64,000 bases of DNA from assembly GCF_000661955.1 (NCBI RefSeq), contig NZ_CP007597.1, positions 186,001 to 250,000 of the forward strand. The letters run 5' to 3'. The DNA is from Stenotrophomonas rhizophila (GTDB lineage: Bacteria; Pseudomonadota; Gammaproteobacteria; Xanthomonadales; Xanthomonadaceae). The notes below the pieces were generated by a model that was given only the letters and a program-made list of their open reading frames with translations, had not been told where the DNA came from and did no database searches. Positions within the stretch are counted from its first letter, which is position 1. Every line of letters begins with the position of its first letter. The position numbers and the translations under genes are program-made. Shown in pieces: positions 1 through 8,388 of the stretch.

Positions 1-683
1 TGCACCAGCCGGTTGATCGGCACCGAATCGGGGTGGGCCGGCAGGTTGGCCAGCGCCAGCAGCAGCCCGGCGCGGTGCTCGCGGGTCTCGCCCATGCCCA
101 CGATGCCGCCGCAGCAGGTCTTCAACCCGGCGTCGCGCACGTGGCCCAGGGTGTCCAGGCGGTCCTGGTACTGGCGGGTGTGGATGATCGAGTCGTAATA
201 GTCCGGCGCGGTGTCCAGGTTGTGGTTGTAGTAGTCCAACCCGGCCTCGCGCAGGGCCACGGCCTGGTCGCCGCTGAGCATGCCCAGCGTGGCGCAGGTT
301 TCCAGGCCCAGCGCCTTCACCTCGCGGATCATCGCCGCCACCTTGGGGATGTCGCGTTCCTTGGGCGAACGCCAGGCCGCGCCCATGCAGAACCGCGACG
401 CGCCGGCCGCCTTGGCCTGCCGCGCCTTGGCCACCACGTCCTCGGTGGCCATCAGCTTCTGCGCATCCACCCCGGTGCTGTAGCGCTGGGCCTGCGGGCA
501 ATACGCGCAGTCTTCGGGGCAGCCGCCGGTCTTGACCGACAGCAGCGTGGACACCTGCACCTCGGCCGGGTCGAACTGCTCACGATGCACGCTGGCGGCG
601 CGGTGCAGCAGTGCAGGCAACGGCAGCGCGAACAGGGCCAGCAGCTCCTCGCTGCGCCAGTCGTGGCGGATGTCGCTTGGCAT
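1..683 (-). CDS. bioB: Biotin synthase, N-terminal part (runs off the left edge)
   Basis: This radical-SAM enzyme inserts sulfur into dethiobiotin, the last step of biotin synthesis in the cytoplasm. The visible 227 residues start at the ATG read from 683 and contain the radical-SAM cluster motif CPEDCAYC (the CxxxCxxC ligands of the 4Fe-4S cluster). Family segments such as [21 protein letters not shown] and [11 protein letters not shown] follow. The C-terminal third lies outside the window. It is divergent from the genes to its right, and comF lies close by, an arrangement I know from Xanthomonadaceae. Nothing suggests decay. Confidence 0.97.
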   Translation of the reverse strand, partial: MPSDIRHDWRSEELLALFALPLPALLHRAASVHREQFDPAEVQVSTLLSVKTGGCPEDCAYCPQAQRYSTGVDAQKLMATEDVVAKARQAKAAGASRFCMGAAWRSPKERDIPKVAAMIREVKALGLETCATLGMLSGDQAVALREAGLDYYNHNLDTAPDYYDSIIHTRQYQDRLDTLGHVRDAGLKTCCGGIVGMGETREHRAGLLLALANLPAHPDSVPINRLV

Positions 684-778
684 GGAGCAGCCCTCGGCGT
701 GCAGGAACGGGGGCGGAAGTGTGGTCGCCGATCCAACCCTCTGTCAACCAACAGCCTATGATTAAGGTTTACAGCCCG

Positions 779-801
779 GTAGTGCCGGCCGCCGGCCGGC
801 A
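779..801 (+). repeat. REP-like palindrome (GTAG type)
   Basis: GTAG is followed by T-GCCGGCC, a 3-base loop and GGCCGGC-A, a perfect 8-bp stem. The layout matches the GTAG-headed REP (SMAG) elements of Stenotrophomonas. It lies in the divergent gap between bioB and the CbrC-family gene. Apart from this I see no gene in 684-879. Confidence 0.75.
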
Positions 802-879
802 ACCCAGCCAACCCGATGCCCTGCAACCCCCCAACCCAAAGCCACTACAGTCTCCACCCAAGCACCAGAAGGAGACCGC

Positions 880-1425
880 ATGACCCTGCCCCGTTTCACC
901 TACCACCCCGACCCGATCGCCACCGGCAGCGTCATCGCCTCCCCCACGGTCTGCGTCAGCTGCCATCAGGCGCGCGGCTACGTCTACACCGGCCCGGTGT
1001 ATGCCGAAGAGGAGTACGACGCGGAGATCTGCCCGTGGTGCATTGCCGACGGGTCGGCCAGCGCGCGGCTTGATGCCAGCTTCACCGATGACGAAGGCAT
1101 TGGCGGCGGCGGTGAATGGGACGAAGTGCCGGAGGCGGTGGTCGAGGAAGTCGCGCGGCGCACCCCTGGCTTCAGCGCCTGGCAGCAGGAAAAGTGGTGG
1201 ACCCATTGCGGGGACGCGGGCCAGTTCATTGGCCGTGCCGGGCAGGCGGAACTGCAGGCATTGGGTGCGGGCGCGATCGCGGCGATCCAGGACAGCACCG
1301 GGCTGGATGATGGCCCGCAGTGGGACCATTTCTTCGGTGCGCTGCGCAAGGACGGCTCGCCCACCGCGTATATGTTCCGCTGCACGCACTGTGGCGAACT
1401 GGGTGGCTACCAGGACTGCGATTGA
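880..1425 (+). CDS. CbrC-family (UPF0167) protein
   Basis: The 181-residue product has two cysteine pairs in its first half (CVSCHQ and CPWC) and a further CTHC near the end, so a metal-binding fold is likely. The opening (FxYHPDPIATGSV) and the WWTHCGDAGQFIG block fit the CbrC/UPF0167 family, named for an E. coli gene in the CreBC regulon. Its biochemical role is unknown. The ATG at 880 has a strong ribosome site (AGAAGGAGA) 7 bases upstream. It is probably cytoplasmic, since there is no signal peptide or membrane segment. Confidence 0.85.
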   Translation: MTLPRFTYHPDPIATGSVIASPTVCVSCHQARGYVYTGPVYAEEEYDAEICPWCIADGSASARLDASFTDDEGIGGGGEWDEVPEAVVEEVARRTPGFSAWQQEKWWTHCGDAGQFIGRAGQAELQALGAGAIAAIQDSTGLDDGPQWDHFFGALRKDGSPTAYMFRCTHCGELGGYQDCD

Positions 1426-1534
1426 TCGGCGGGTGCGTCCGGTAGACGGCTGACCGCACGCACCGGCAAGCACCGACAGACACGCCTGGGGCGGGCCGCC
1501 ACGCTGGGGGCCGGCCTCTTCAAACGGTGATTGC

Positions 1535-2233
1535 GTGCTTGCCCGGTTGTCTGCTGCGCTGACCTGGCTGGACCGGCAGGCCCTGCCCCTGCGCTGCCTG
1601 GTCTGCGAAGAACCCGGCAGCGCCGGGCTGGACCTGTGCGTGGCCTGCCATGCCGCCCTGCCCTGGAACGACCACGCCTGCCCGCTGTGCGCGCTGCCGC
1701 TGCCGGAGGGCACGCCTGCACGGTGCTGTGGTGCCTGCCTGCATGACCCGCCCCGGCAGGCTGCCGCTGCCGCGGCGTTCCTGTACGCCGCACCGGTGGA
1801 CCAGCTGCTGCGTCGCTTCAAGTTCCACCACGACCTGGCCGCCGGGCGTCTGCTGTCGCAGTTGATGCTGCAGCGGGTGCCCGCGTTCGTCATCGGCCCG
1901 CTGGCCCCGGTGCCGCTGCACCGCCAACGGTTGCGCACGCGCGGCTACGACCAGGCGTTGGAACTCACCCGGCCGTTGGCGCGCGCGCTGCGGCAGCCGT
2001 TGTGGTGCGGGCTGCAGCGGGATCGGTTGACGGCCGCACAGTCGGCGCTGGATGCCGATGCGCGGCGGCGCAACCTGCACGACGCCTTTGCGATCACCAC
2101 CCCACCGCCGGCGCGGCTGACCGTGGTGGATGACGTGATGACCACCGGCGCCACGCTCGACGCGGCCGTGCACGCCCTGCAGCGCGTCGGCCTGCCCGAT
2201 CCCGCCGTGTGGGTCTGCGCACGGGTGCCGTGA
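1535..2233 (+). CDS. comF: ComF-family phosphoribosyltransferase-like protein
   Basis: This 232-residue protein has an N-terminal zinc-ribbon-like region with CxxC pairs (CLVC, CVAC, CPLC, CGAC within the first 75 residues). A C-terminal PRTase-type domain follows, with the PRPP-binding motif VVDDVMTTGAT and the family segments FKFHHD, PVPLHRQRLRTRGYDQA. ComF proteins assist DNA uptake in naturally competent bacteria and are otherwise linked to DNA metabolism. The GTG start at 1535 gives the family's usual N-terminus. It points away from bioB, as in related genomes. Confidence 0.93.
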   Translation: MLARLSAALTWLDRQALPLRCLVCEEPGSAGLDLCVACHAALPWNDHACPLCALPLPEGTPARCCGACLHDPPRQAAAAAAFLYAAPVDQLLRRFKFHHDLAAGRLLSQLMLQRVPAFVIGPLAPVPLHRQRLRTRGYDQALELTRPLARALRQPLWCGLQRDRLTAAQSALDADARRRNLHDAFAITTPPPARLTVVDDVMTTGATLDAAVHALQRVGLPDPAVWVCARVP

Positions 2234-2280
2234 GTGGCCGCTCTATACTCGGGGGCTGTCATAGGGAAAGACCGCCGCCG

Positions 2281-3309
2281 ATGGATCCGTTCGCCACGTT
2301 CGACTTCGCCGATTTCTGGGACGACTGCGAGTACTCGCAGCAGAACTACCAGGAACCGCCGCCCAGCGACGCGCTCATTGCCGAGCTGCAGGCCGAGCTG
2401 GGCTATCGCATCCCCGATGCGTACATCGCACTGGCCCGCCGCCACAACGGCGGCCTGCTGCAGCGCAGTTGCCACCCGATGGACGAGGCCACCAGCTGGG
2501 CCGAGGATCACGTGCAGGTCTGCGGCCTGTACGCGCTTGGGCGACAGAAGCCCTACGCGCTGGGCGGCGAATTCGGTTCGCGCTTCATGCAGGAGGAGTG
2601 GGGCTACCCGGATATCGGTATCGTCATCGCCGACTGCCCCAGCGCCGGGCACGACCTGGTGATGCTCGACTACCGCCAGTGCGGCCCGCAGGGCGAACCC
2701 CAGGTGGTGCACGTGGACCAGGAGGCGGACTACGCGATCACGGTGGTCGCACCGGACTTCGCCACGTTCATCCACGGACTGGTGGATGAAGATGCGTTCG
2801 ACGATGCAGCCGAAACCCTGGAGATCGATCTGGTCACGGTGGACCGCGGCACGCTGTCGCCGATCGTGCAGCGTGCGCTGGAGGCATCGGCCGGTGTGCT
2901 GCCCGACGGTGAGCGCGCGCTGCGTGCGCTGGCGCGCTGGATCACCGAAGAAAAGGGCTTCTTCGCGCTGCATGCCGATCCCGACTCGCACCGGATGTAC
3001 GACCTGATGTTCTGGTTGTACTCGCAGCTGACCACGGCCACCTCGTTCACGCATTTCCTCAAGCTCCCCGCCGAGCAGGACGACTACGCAACGCCGTGCT
3101 ACGAACTCATGGTGCCGTTCGACCTGGTCGTGGCGCCCTTCGGCTTCAAGACCGGTGGGTTCGCGCCCGGCTTCGTCGAAGAGTGGTGGGATACGCGGGT
3201 GGCCGAGGGGGCGATCGTGCCGGTGGGCGGAGGCTGGCGCTTCAGCGCGGCGGCCGAACAGGCGCTGCTGGACGAACTGAAGGCAATACCCGGCGGCGCT
3301 GCGGTGTGA
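2281..3309 (+). CDS. SMI1/KNR4-family protein
   Basis: The 342-residue acidic protein begins at ATG 2281, downstream of TAGGGAAAG. Its first 190 residues carry the SMI1/KNR4 (SUKH) hallmark: an amphipathic start, then a LGYRIPDAYIALARRHNGG block, and an aromatic, acid-rich core (GYPDIGIVIADCPSAGHDLVMLDYR). The remaining ~150 residues have no domain I recognise. SUKH proteins often act as immunity proteins against contact-dependent or polymorphic toxins, but no toxin gene is adjacent, so the role here is open. Confidence 0.85.
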   Translation: MDPFATFDFADFWDDCEYSQQNYQEPPPSDALIAELQAELGYRIPDAYIALARRHNGGLLQRSCHPMDEATSWAEDHVQVCGLYALGRQKPYALGGEFGSRFMQEEWGYPDIGIVIADCPSAGHDLVMLDYRQCGPQGEPQVVHVDQEADYAITVVAPDFATFIHGLVDEDAFDDAAETLEIDLVTVDRGTLSPIVQRALEASAGVLPDGERALRALARWITEEKGFFALHADPDSHRMYDLMFWLYSQLTTATSFTHFLKLPAEQDDYATPCYELMVPFDLVVAPFGFKTGGFAPGFVEEWWDTRVAEGAIVPVGGGWRFSAAAEQALLDELKAIPGGAAV

Positions 3310-3372
3310 CTGCGGCTTTCATGCGCGGGCGCTAGCATGGGCCGGTCCCCCTCCCTGCATGGAGAGCTGCCC

Positions 3373-3924
3373 ATGAACATTCCGGTATCGCCTGTGGTGT
3401 CGCTGGTTGCCCGTAGCTGGTGGGTGCTGCTGCTGTACGGCCTGGTCGCGCTGGTGTTTGGCGCGGTGGCCATCCTGCAGCCGCTCGCGGCCGCCACCGC
3501 GCTGGCATGGGCGATCGGCGTGATGGCCGTGGTGGAGGGCGTGATCAGTCTGGTTGCACTGTTCGGCGGCAACAGCGGGGTATCGCGCGGTTGGCTGGCG
3601 GTGTACGCGCTGGCATCGCTGGTGTTCGGCGTGCTGGCGGTGATCAATCCGTTGGCCACGGCCAGCGTGCTGGTGTTGCTGCTGGCGGTGTGGCTGATCG
3701 TGGCCGGCATCCACCGCATCGTGTTCGCGGTGCGTGTGCGCCGCCACATCCAGGGCGAATGGCTGCTGATTCTCAGCGGCGTGCTGGCGATCGTGCTGGG
3801 CGCATTGCTGGTGGCCAACCCGCTGGCCGGTGTCGCCGTCACCACCTTGTGGATCGGAATCGGCAGCCTCATCTATGGCGTACTGCAGGTGGTGGTGGCG
3901 TTCCGCCTTCGCCGCCTGCGCTGA
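3373..3924 (+). CDS. HdeD-family membrane protein
   Basis: This 183-residue protein is almost entirely hydrophobic, with about six membrane segments arranged as repeated pairs. Short motifs such as GALLVANPLAG and VLAVINPLATASV recur, as in the HdeD (DUF308) family. E. coli HdeD helps acid tolerance at high cell density; the mechanism is unknown. I chose ATG 3373 over an upstream in-frame ATG at 3337 because GGAGAG lies 7 bases before it. It precedes a lipoprotein and a ChaN-like gene on the same strand, possibly co-transcribed. Confidence 0.87.
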   Translation: MNIPVSPVVSLVARSWWVLLLYGLVALVFGAVAILQPLAAATALAWAIGVMAVVEGVISLVALFGGNSGVSRGWLAVYALASLVFGVLAVINPLATASVLVLLLAVWLIVAGIHRIVFAVRVRRHIQGEWLLILSGVLAIVLGALLVANPLAGVAVTTLWIGIGSLIYGVLQVVVAFRLRRLR

Positions 3925-3969
3925 CCGGTGCCGGGCCAGGCCCGCACCCCCCAACAAGGAGGAGGGCGT

Positions 3970-4461
3970 ATGCGCAGGATGTTTCTTGCCGTGATGTTGC
4001 TGGCCGGCACGGTGGGCCTGGCCGGTTGCCAGAAGATCCACCAGGTGTTCGATCCCCCCTCCTCGGCGGCACCGTTGCCGCAGGCCCGCATCCAGATGCG
4101 CGAAGTGGACGAGCACGGCAGTGCCGCTGCCACCCTGTTGAAAGACGAGAATGGACGCCCGCTGGCCGTGCTGGAACCGGCGTTCATCACCACCGCCGAT
4201 ATCGCATCGGTCGCGCTGGACCGCAACACGCAGGGCGGCGAGCCGCTGCTGAGTCTGACCATGACCGACGCCGCCGCGCCGCGCATCCAGGCTGCCACCG
4301 AGGCCCGCATTGGCCGCCGGGTGGCCTTCAGCGTTGGCGAGAAGGTGCTGTCGGTGGCCACCATCCAGGGACCATTCGGCAAGGGCATGCAGGTGTCCGG
4401 CCTGGGCGATGCCACCCAGGCACAGCGCATGTACACCGAAATCACCGGGAAAACGCCCTGA
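3970..4461 (+). CDS. Lipoprotein with SecDF-P1-head-like C-terminal region
   Basis: The 163-residue product starts MRRMFLAVMLLAGTVGLAGC, a clear lipoprotein signal with the lipobox LAGC, so the mature protein is probably membrane-anchored in the periplasm. The rest is a small beta-rich domain. The segment from LSLTMTDAAAPRIQAATEARIGRRVAFSVG to GLGDATQAQRMYTEI resembles the substrate-facing head subdomain found in SecD and in some stand-alone lipoproteins. AAGGAGGAGGG immediately upstream supports ATG 3970. The function is unknown. Confidence 0.82.
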   Translation: MRRMFLAVMLLAGTVGLAGCQKIHQVFDPPSSAAPLPQARIQMREVDEHGSAAATLLKDENGRPLAVLEPAFITTADIASVALDRNTQGGEPLLSLTMTDAAAPRIQAATEARIGRRVAFSVGEKVLSVATIQGPFGKGMQVSGLGDATQAQRMYTEITGKTP

Positions 4462-4495
4462 GCGGAGAGCACTGCCGCGGAAAGGAGTCTGCTCA

Positions 4496-5356
4496 ATGCG
4501 CACATCAACGTGGTGGGTCGGCCTGGTAATAATCATGGCGGCGCTATCGGCACGCGCCAGCGAACCGTGCCGCTGGCCGGCGGCGATGCCGTCGCCCGCC
4601 GTGGTGCTGGTGGGTGAGATACATGGCACCGACCAGGCGCCGGCCTTCGTGGGCCAGTTGGCCTGCGCCGCCTCGGCCGACGGCACGGCGGTGACCGTTG
4701 CGCTGGAAATCAGCGCCCGGGAACAGCCGCGGCTGGACGCCTACCTGGCGTCGGCGGGCACCCCGGCCGCGCGGGCGGCGGTGCTGGCCGGCCCGTTCTG
4801 GACCCGATCCACCCAGGACGGGCGGTCCAGCACCGCGATGCTGGCGTTGCTGGAACGGCTGCGCCGATTGAATGCCGACGGCCGCCGCGTCGCGGTGATT
4901 GCAGTGGACGAGGAACGCATCGGTGCCCGCGATGTGGACATGGCCGAGCAGATCACGCGTGCGGTGCAACCCGGCCGGCGCGTGATTGCGCTGCTGGGCA
5001 ACGTGCATGCCAGCCAGCGGTTGGGGCGGCCGAACCTGCCCGGCTACGCGCCGGCGGGCTATCTGCTGCGTGGGCTCGCCCCGCTGGGCGTACGCGTGGG
5101 TGCCCACGGCGGTGAGGCGTGGGTATGCGCGCCGGTGTGTGGGGTACGCGCGTTTGGCCAGCAGCGCGTGAGCGGCGCGCCGATCGGGTATGCCGCTGGC
5201 GACCGTGCGCAGTCGGGGTATGACGGTGATTACACCGTGCCTGTGTATACCGCGTCGCTGCCCGCCGTTGGGGTGGTCGGGCAGGCGGCCGGGCAGAGCC
5301 CGGCGCTACGCTGGGGCGGGGCAGAGGCGGCCGGGCAGAGCCCGGCGCTACGGTAG
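4496..5356 (+). CDS. ChaN-family (haem-binding-uptake-like) protein with REP-derived C-terminus
   Basis: The 286-residue product starts at ATG 4496 after AAAGGAG. It has a signal peptide (cleavage near ALSARASE) and the ChaN/Tiki-like fold motifs VVLVGEIHGTDQ near the N-terminus, TVALEIS, AGPFW, AVDEERIG and ALLGNVHASQ. ChaN-type proteins bind haem or act as Tiki-like hydrolases; which applies here is unclear. The last ~25 codons and the stop are encoded by REP palindromes: AAGQSPALR occurs twice, at 5281-5309 and 5326-5352. The native C-terminus has therefore been replaced or extended. Confidence 0.8.
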   Translation: MRTSTWWVGLVIIMAALSARASEPCRWPAAMPSPAVVLVGEIHGTDQAPAFVGQLACAASADGTAVTVALEISAREQPRLDAYLASAGTPAARAAVLAGPFWTRSTQDGRSSTAMLALLERLRRLNADGRRVAVIAVDEERIGARDVDMAEQITRAVQPGRRVIALLGNVHASQRLGRPNLPGYAPAGYLLRGLAPLGVRVGAHGGEAWVCAPVCGVRAFGQQRVSGAPIGYAAGDRAQSGYDGDYTVPVYTASLPAVGVVGQAAGQSPALRWGGAEAAGQSPALR

Positions 5357-5383
5357 GGCGGGCAGAGTCGGAGCCCGGCAGTA
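5287..5383. repeat. Cluster of REP-like palindromes at the chaN-like 3' end
   Basis: Two identical units, GGCCGGGCAGAGCCCGGCGCTAC, lie at 5287-5309 and 5329-5351, read as GTAGCGCCGGGC on the minus strand. A third, degenerate unit follows at 5353-5383, starting GTAG and ending AGTAC. The first two are translated as the tail of the chaN-like gene. The third supplies its TAG stop and fills the gap to the convergent transporter gene. Confidence 0.8.
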
Positions 5384-5387
5384 CGCG

Positions 5388-7187
5388 TCAGCGGAAGTTG
5401 GCTTCGATCTGTTCCAGCGACTTGCCCTTGGTTTCCGGCAGCCAGAACGCGGCGATCAGGAAGTACAGCAGCGTGCACGCTGCCCAGAAGAAGAACATGC
5501 TGGCGTAGCCGTGGTGGCCTACGGTGGGCAGGAAGATCGCGGCGATCACGGTGGACACGAACTGGTTGATCAGCAGGGCGATGCTCATGCCGTTGGAGCG
5601 GATGCGGGTGGGCATCAGTTCGGACAGCGCCAGCCACACGCACACGCCCGGACCCACCGCGAAGAACGCCACGAACAGCAGGATGCAGCCGGCCACCAGC
5701 CAGCCGTGGGTGGGCGAGGGCACCGGGCCGATCATCGCGCGCTCGATCACCAGCGGCGCCTGTGCGGCGTGGGCGGGATCGGGGAAGGGGTTGAGGTGCA
5801 GCCGGCGGAAGAACGCGCCGATCACGCTGTCGGCCGACACCGCGTCTTCGCGGCGGATCTGCAGCGAGGCATCGATCGGGTTGTCGCTGCGCAGCGACCG
5901 CACGTTGCTGAAACCGCCGTACGCATACGACACGGTGAGCTGCTGCGGGGCGTCGCCGGCGTTGCGGTCCAGGCGGTGCCACTGGGCCGCATCCAGCGGC
6001 AACGACAGGCTGCTGCCGGCCACCTGCTGCTGCAGCTGCGCGTGCACGTCCAGCCGCCCGTGCTCGCTTTTGACGAACAGCAGCGCGGCGGCCAGCAGGG
6101 CCACGGTGATGCCACCGGTGCCCAGCATCAGCAGGAACTTGCGGCCCTTGCGGTCCACCAATACCAGCGCCACCACGGTCATCACCGCGTTGAGCAGCTT
6201 GATGGCCACGTCGGCGCCATTGGCCACCGACCCGGGCAGGCCGGCCTGGTTGAGGATGTTGACCGCATAGGCCAGCACCGAGTTGATGCCGGTGGCCTGG
6301 GTGAAGGCCAGCACCAGGCAGGCCAGCACGAACGGCCATACATAGCGACGGCTCAGCAGCGGGTCACGCTTTCCGCTGGCGCCGGTCTGCACGGCATCGG
6401 GTGCCTGGATGCGCTGCAGGGTGGGTTCCACATCGCGGGGCGCCACCGTGCGTTGCAGGGCAGCCCGCGCCTTATCGATACGGCCACGGCGTACCAGCCA
6501 GCGCGGCGATTCGCTGATCAGCAGCACGCCGCCGGTGAACACCAGCCCCGGCAGCAGGCAGGTCCAGAAGATGGTGCGCCAAGCGTGGTCCTTGACGTCG
6601 AACAGCAGGCGCTGCTGTTCGGCAACGGGCAGCTGGCGCACCGCCTCGGTGGCCGCGTCCACCGCATGGGCGTGGTACAGGCCGATCAACGCAGCCAGCA
6701 CCAGCCCGATGGTCAGCAGCAGCTGGAACATCGCCGCGCCACGGCCGCGTCGTTCGGGACTGAGCACTTCGGCCAGGTACAGCGGCACCACCACGCCGAT
6801 CAGGCCGCCGCTGATGCCCTGCAGCAGCCGCCCCATCAGCAGCGCGGCGTAGCCGTCGGACAGCGCCATGATCGGAATGCTGGCGGTGAACAGCACGCCG
6901 GCCACGAACATGGCGCCACGTCGGCCGATCAGGTCGGCCACCATGCCGGCGAACAGCGACGACAGCACGCTGCCCAGCAGTACCGCGGCCACCACGAAGC
7001 CCAGTTGCTGGCTGGTGAGGTGCCAGCTGGCGGTGGCGGTGGCCTCCAGGTAGGGCAGGGCGCCGGCGATGATGCCGATGTCGATGCCGTAGAGCAGGCC
7101 GCCCATGCCCCCCATGAACAGCAGGTAGCGGATTGGCCAGCGCGGGGCGTCGGCGGTGGGAACGGCAGTGGCGGCGGCGGTGGTCAT
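5388..7187 (-). CDS. MFS sugar porter with a large periplasmic insertion
   Basis: This 599-residue permease carries sugar-porter-family signatures: GMVADLIGRRG in loop 2-3, PLYLAEVLSPERRGRG after TM4, SESPRWLVRRG at the end of TM6, DRKGRK in loop 8-9 and LSELMPTRIR plus PETKGKSLEQIE near the C-terminus. Usual length is 450-500. The excess is a ~120-residue hydrophilic stretch (about 373-494) between TM9 and TM10, plus a ~35-residue loop between TM5 and TM6; both should face the periplasm. As the last gene of the amino-sugar operon it probably imports the N-acetylhexosamine released by the divergent hydrolases. Confidence 0.9.
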   Translation of the reverse strand: MTTAAATAVPTADAPRWPIRYLLFMGGMGGLLYGIDIGIIAGALPYLEATATASWHLTSQQLGFVVAAVLLGSVLSSLFAGMVADLIGRRGAMFVAGVLFTASIPIMALSDGYAALLMGRLLQGISGGLIGVVVPLYLAEVLSPERRGRGAAMFQLLLTIGLVLAALIGLYHAHAVDAATEAVRQLPVAEQQRLLFDVKDHAWRTIFWTCLLPGLVFTGGVLLISESPRWLVRRGRIDKARAALQRTVAPRDVEPTLQRIQAPDAVQTGASGKRDPLLSRRYVWPFVLACLVLAFTQATGINSVLAYAVNILNQAGLPGSVANGADVAIKLLNAVMTVVALVLVDRKGRKFLLMLGTGGITVALLAAALLFVKSEHGRLDVHAQLQQQVAGSSLSLPLDAAQWHRLDRNAGDAPQQLTVSYAYGGFSNVRSLRSDNPIDASLQIRREDAVSADSVIGAFFRRLHLNPFPDPAHAAQAPLVIERAMIGPVPSPTHGWLVAGCILLFVAFFAVGPGVCVWLALSELMPTRIRSNGMSIALLINQFVSTVIAAIFLPTVGHHGYASMFFFWAACTLLYFLIAAFWLPETKGKSLEQIEANFR

Positions 7188-7255
7188 CTACGCGTTCCTG
7201 GAAAGACGGGAAGAGGGGGCGGTGCCAGCAGCCGGGCCTGGCGAAGGTGGGCTGC

Positions 7256-7279
7256 TGGCCGGGCAGCGCCCGGCATTAC
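7256..7279 (-). repeat. REP-like palindrome touching the nagA stop codon
   Basis: Read on the minus strand this is GTAATGCCGGGCGCTGCCCGGC, a GTAA-headed variant of the local REP. The TAA of its head is the stop codon of the deacetylase gene (7276-7278). It fills the 88-bp gap before the transporter gene, where it could modulate the downstream part of the operon mRNA. Confidence 0.7.
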
Positions 7280-8388
7280 AGGGGGATCGGGTGGCCGGTG
7301 ACGAAGACCTGCTGCAACTGCAGTGCGGCATCCAGTACCACCAGGTCCGCGCGCGCGGCCGGGGCGATGCTGCCGCGATCGTCCAGGCCCAGGTACTGGG
7401 CCGGGAAGGTGGACACGCGCTGCGATGCATCGGCCAGCTCCAGCCCCACCTGCACCAGGTTGCGCAGGGCCTGGTCCATGGTCAGCGCGCTGCCGGCCAG
7501 TGAACCGGTGGCCAGGCGCACGCAGCCGCCGCACTTGTGCACGCGCTGCTCGCCGAGCGCGTACTCGCCGTCGGGCATGCCGGTGGCGGCGGTGGCGTCG
7601 GTCACCGCATACAGGCGCGGAATCGCGCGTGCGGCCAGCCGGATCACGCCCGGGTGCAGGTGCTGCAGGTCCGGGATGATCTCGGCGTATTGCGCATGCG
7701 CCAGGGCGGCGGCGGCAATGCCGGGGCGGTAGTGGTCCACGCCGGTCATGCCGTTGAACAGGTGGGTGAAGCCGGAGGCACCGGCCTGCAACGCGGCCAC
7801 ACCGTCTTCGTAGGTGCCGGCGCTGTGGCCCAGCTGCACGCGGATGCCCAGTGCGCACAGCGCGGGAATCAGGACGGTGTGCGCGCCGATCTCCGGGGCC
7901 AGTGTCATCACCCGGATCGGTGCCAGCGCCTGCAGCTGCTGGACCAGCGCCAGCGTCGCCTCCAGCGTGCGGTTGGGCTGCGCGCCCAGCCGCTGCGGGC
8001 TGATGAACGGGCCTTCCAGGTGCACGCCGGCGATGCAGGCGGCCGCGGCGTCGGGGGCGGCCATGGTGGCGGCAACGCCCTGCAGCGCATGGGCGATCTC
8101 GTCCAGGCCGGCGGTCATGGTGGTGGCCAGCAGCGTGGTGGTGCCGAAGCGCGCGTGGGTGCGGGCGATGGTGCGGGCCACGTCGCCGCCCTGCATCAGG
8201 TCCACGCCGGCCGCGCCATGCACATGCAGGTCGATGAAGCCGGGCAGGATCACCGGCAGCTGCGGATCATCGGCGCCGCTGTGGTCGTCCACCTGCAGCT
8301 GCCGGATATGGGTGTCGAAGTGCACGTGGCCGCGGCGCCACCCCAGCGGGGTGAGGATGCGGCCGTAAAGGGAGCGGGTCTGGGTCAC
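7276..8388 (-). CDS. nagA: N-acetylhexosamine-6-phosphate deacetylase (NagA/AgaA type)
   Basis: The cytoplasmic amidohydrolase removes acetate from GlcNAc-6-P or GalNAc-6-P. The 370-residue product shows the family metal and catalytic motifs in order: GFIDLHVHGAAG, the metal-binding Glu in HLEGPFISP, LGHS, THLFNGM and the catalytic Asp in YAVTDAT. The GTG start at 8388 overlaps the TGA of the DeoR gene (GTGA), so translation is coupled. Family and context do not fix whether GlcNAc-6-P or GalNAc-6-P is preferred. The adjacent AgaS, AgaZ-like and GH109-type genes favour GalNAc-6-P. Confidence 0.92.
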   Translation of the reverse strand: MTQTRSLYGRILTPLGWRRGHVHFDTHIRQLQVDDHSGADDPQLPVILPGFIDLHVHGAAGVDLMQGGDVARTIARTHARFGTTTLLATTMTAGLDEIAHALQGVAATMAAPDAAAACIAGVHLEGPFISPQRLGAQPNRTLEATLALVQQLQALAPIRVMTLAPEIGAHTVLIPALCALGIRVQLGHSAGTYEDGVAALQAGASGFTHLFNGMTGVDHYRPGIAAAALAHAQYAEIIPDLQHLHPGVIRLAARAIPRLYAVTDATAATGMPDGEYALGEQRVHKCGGCVRLATGSLAGSALTMDQALRNLVQVGLELADASQRVSTFPAQYLGLDDRGSIAPAARADLVVLDAALQLQQVFVTGHPIPL

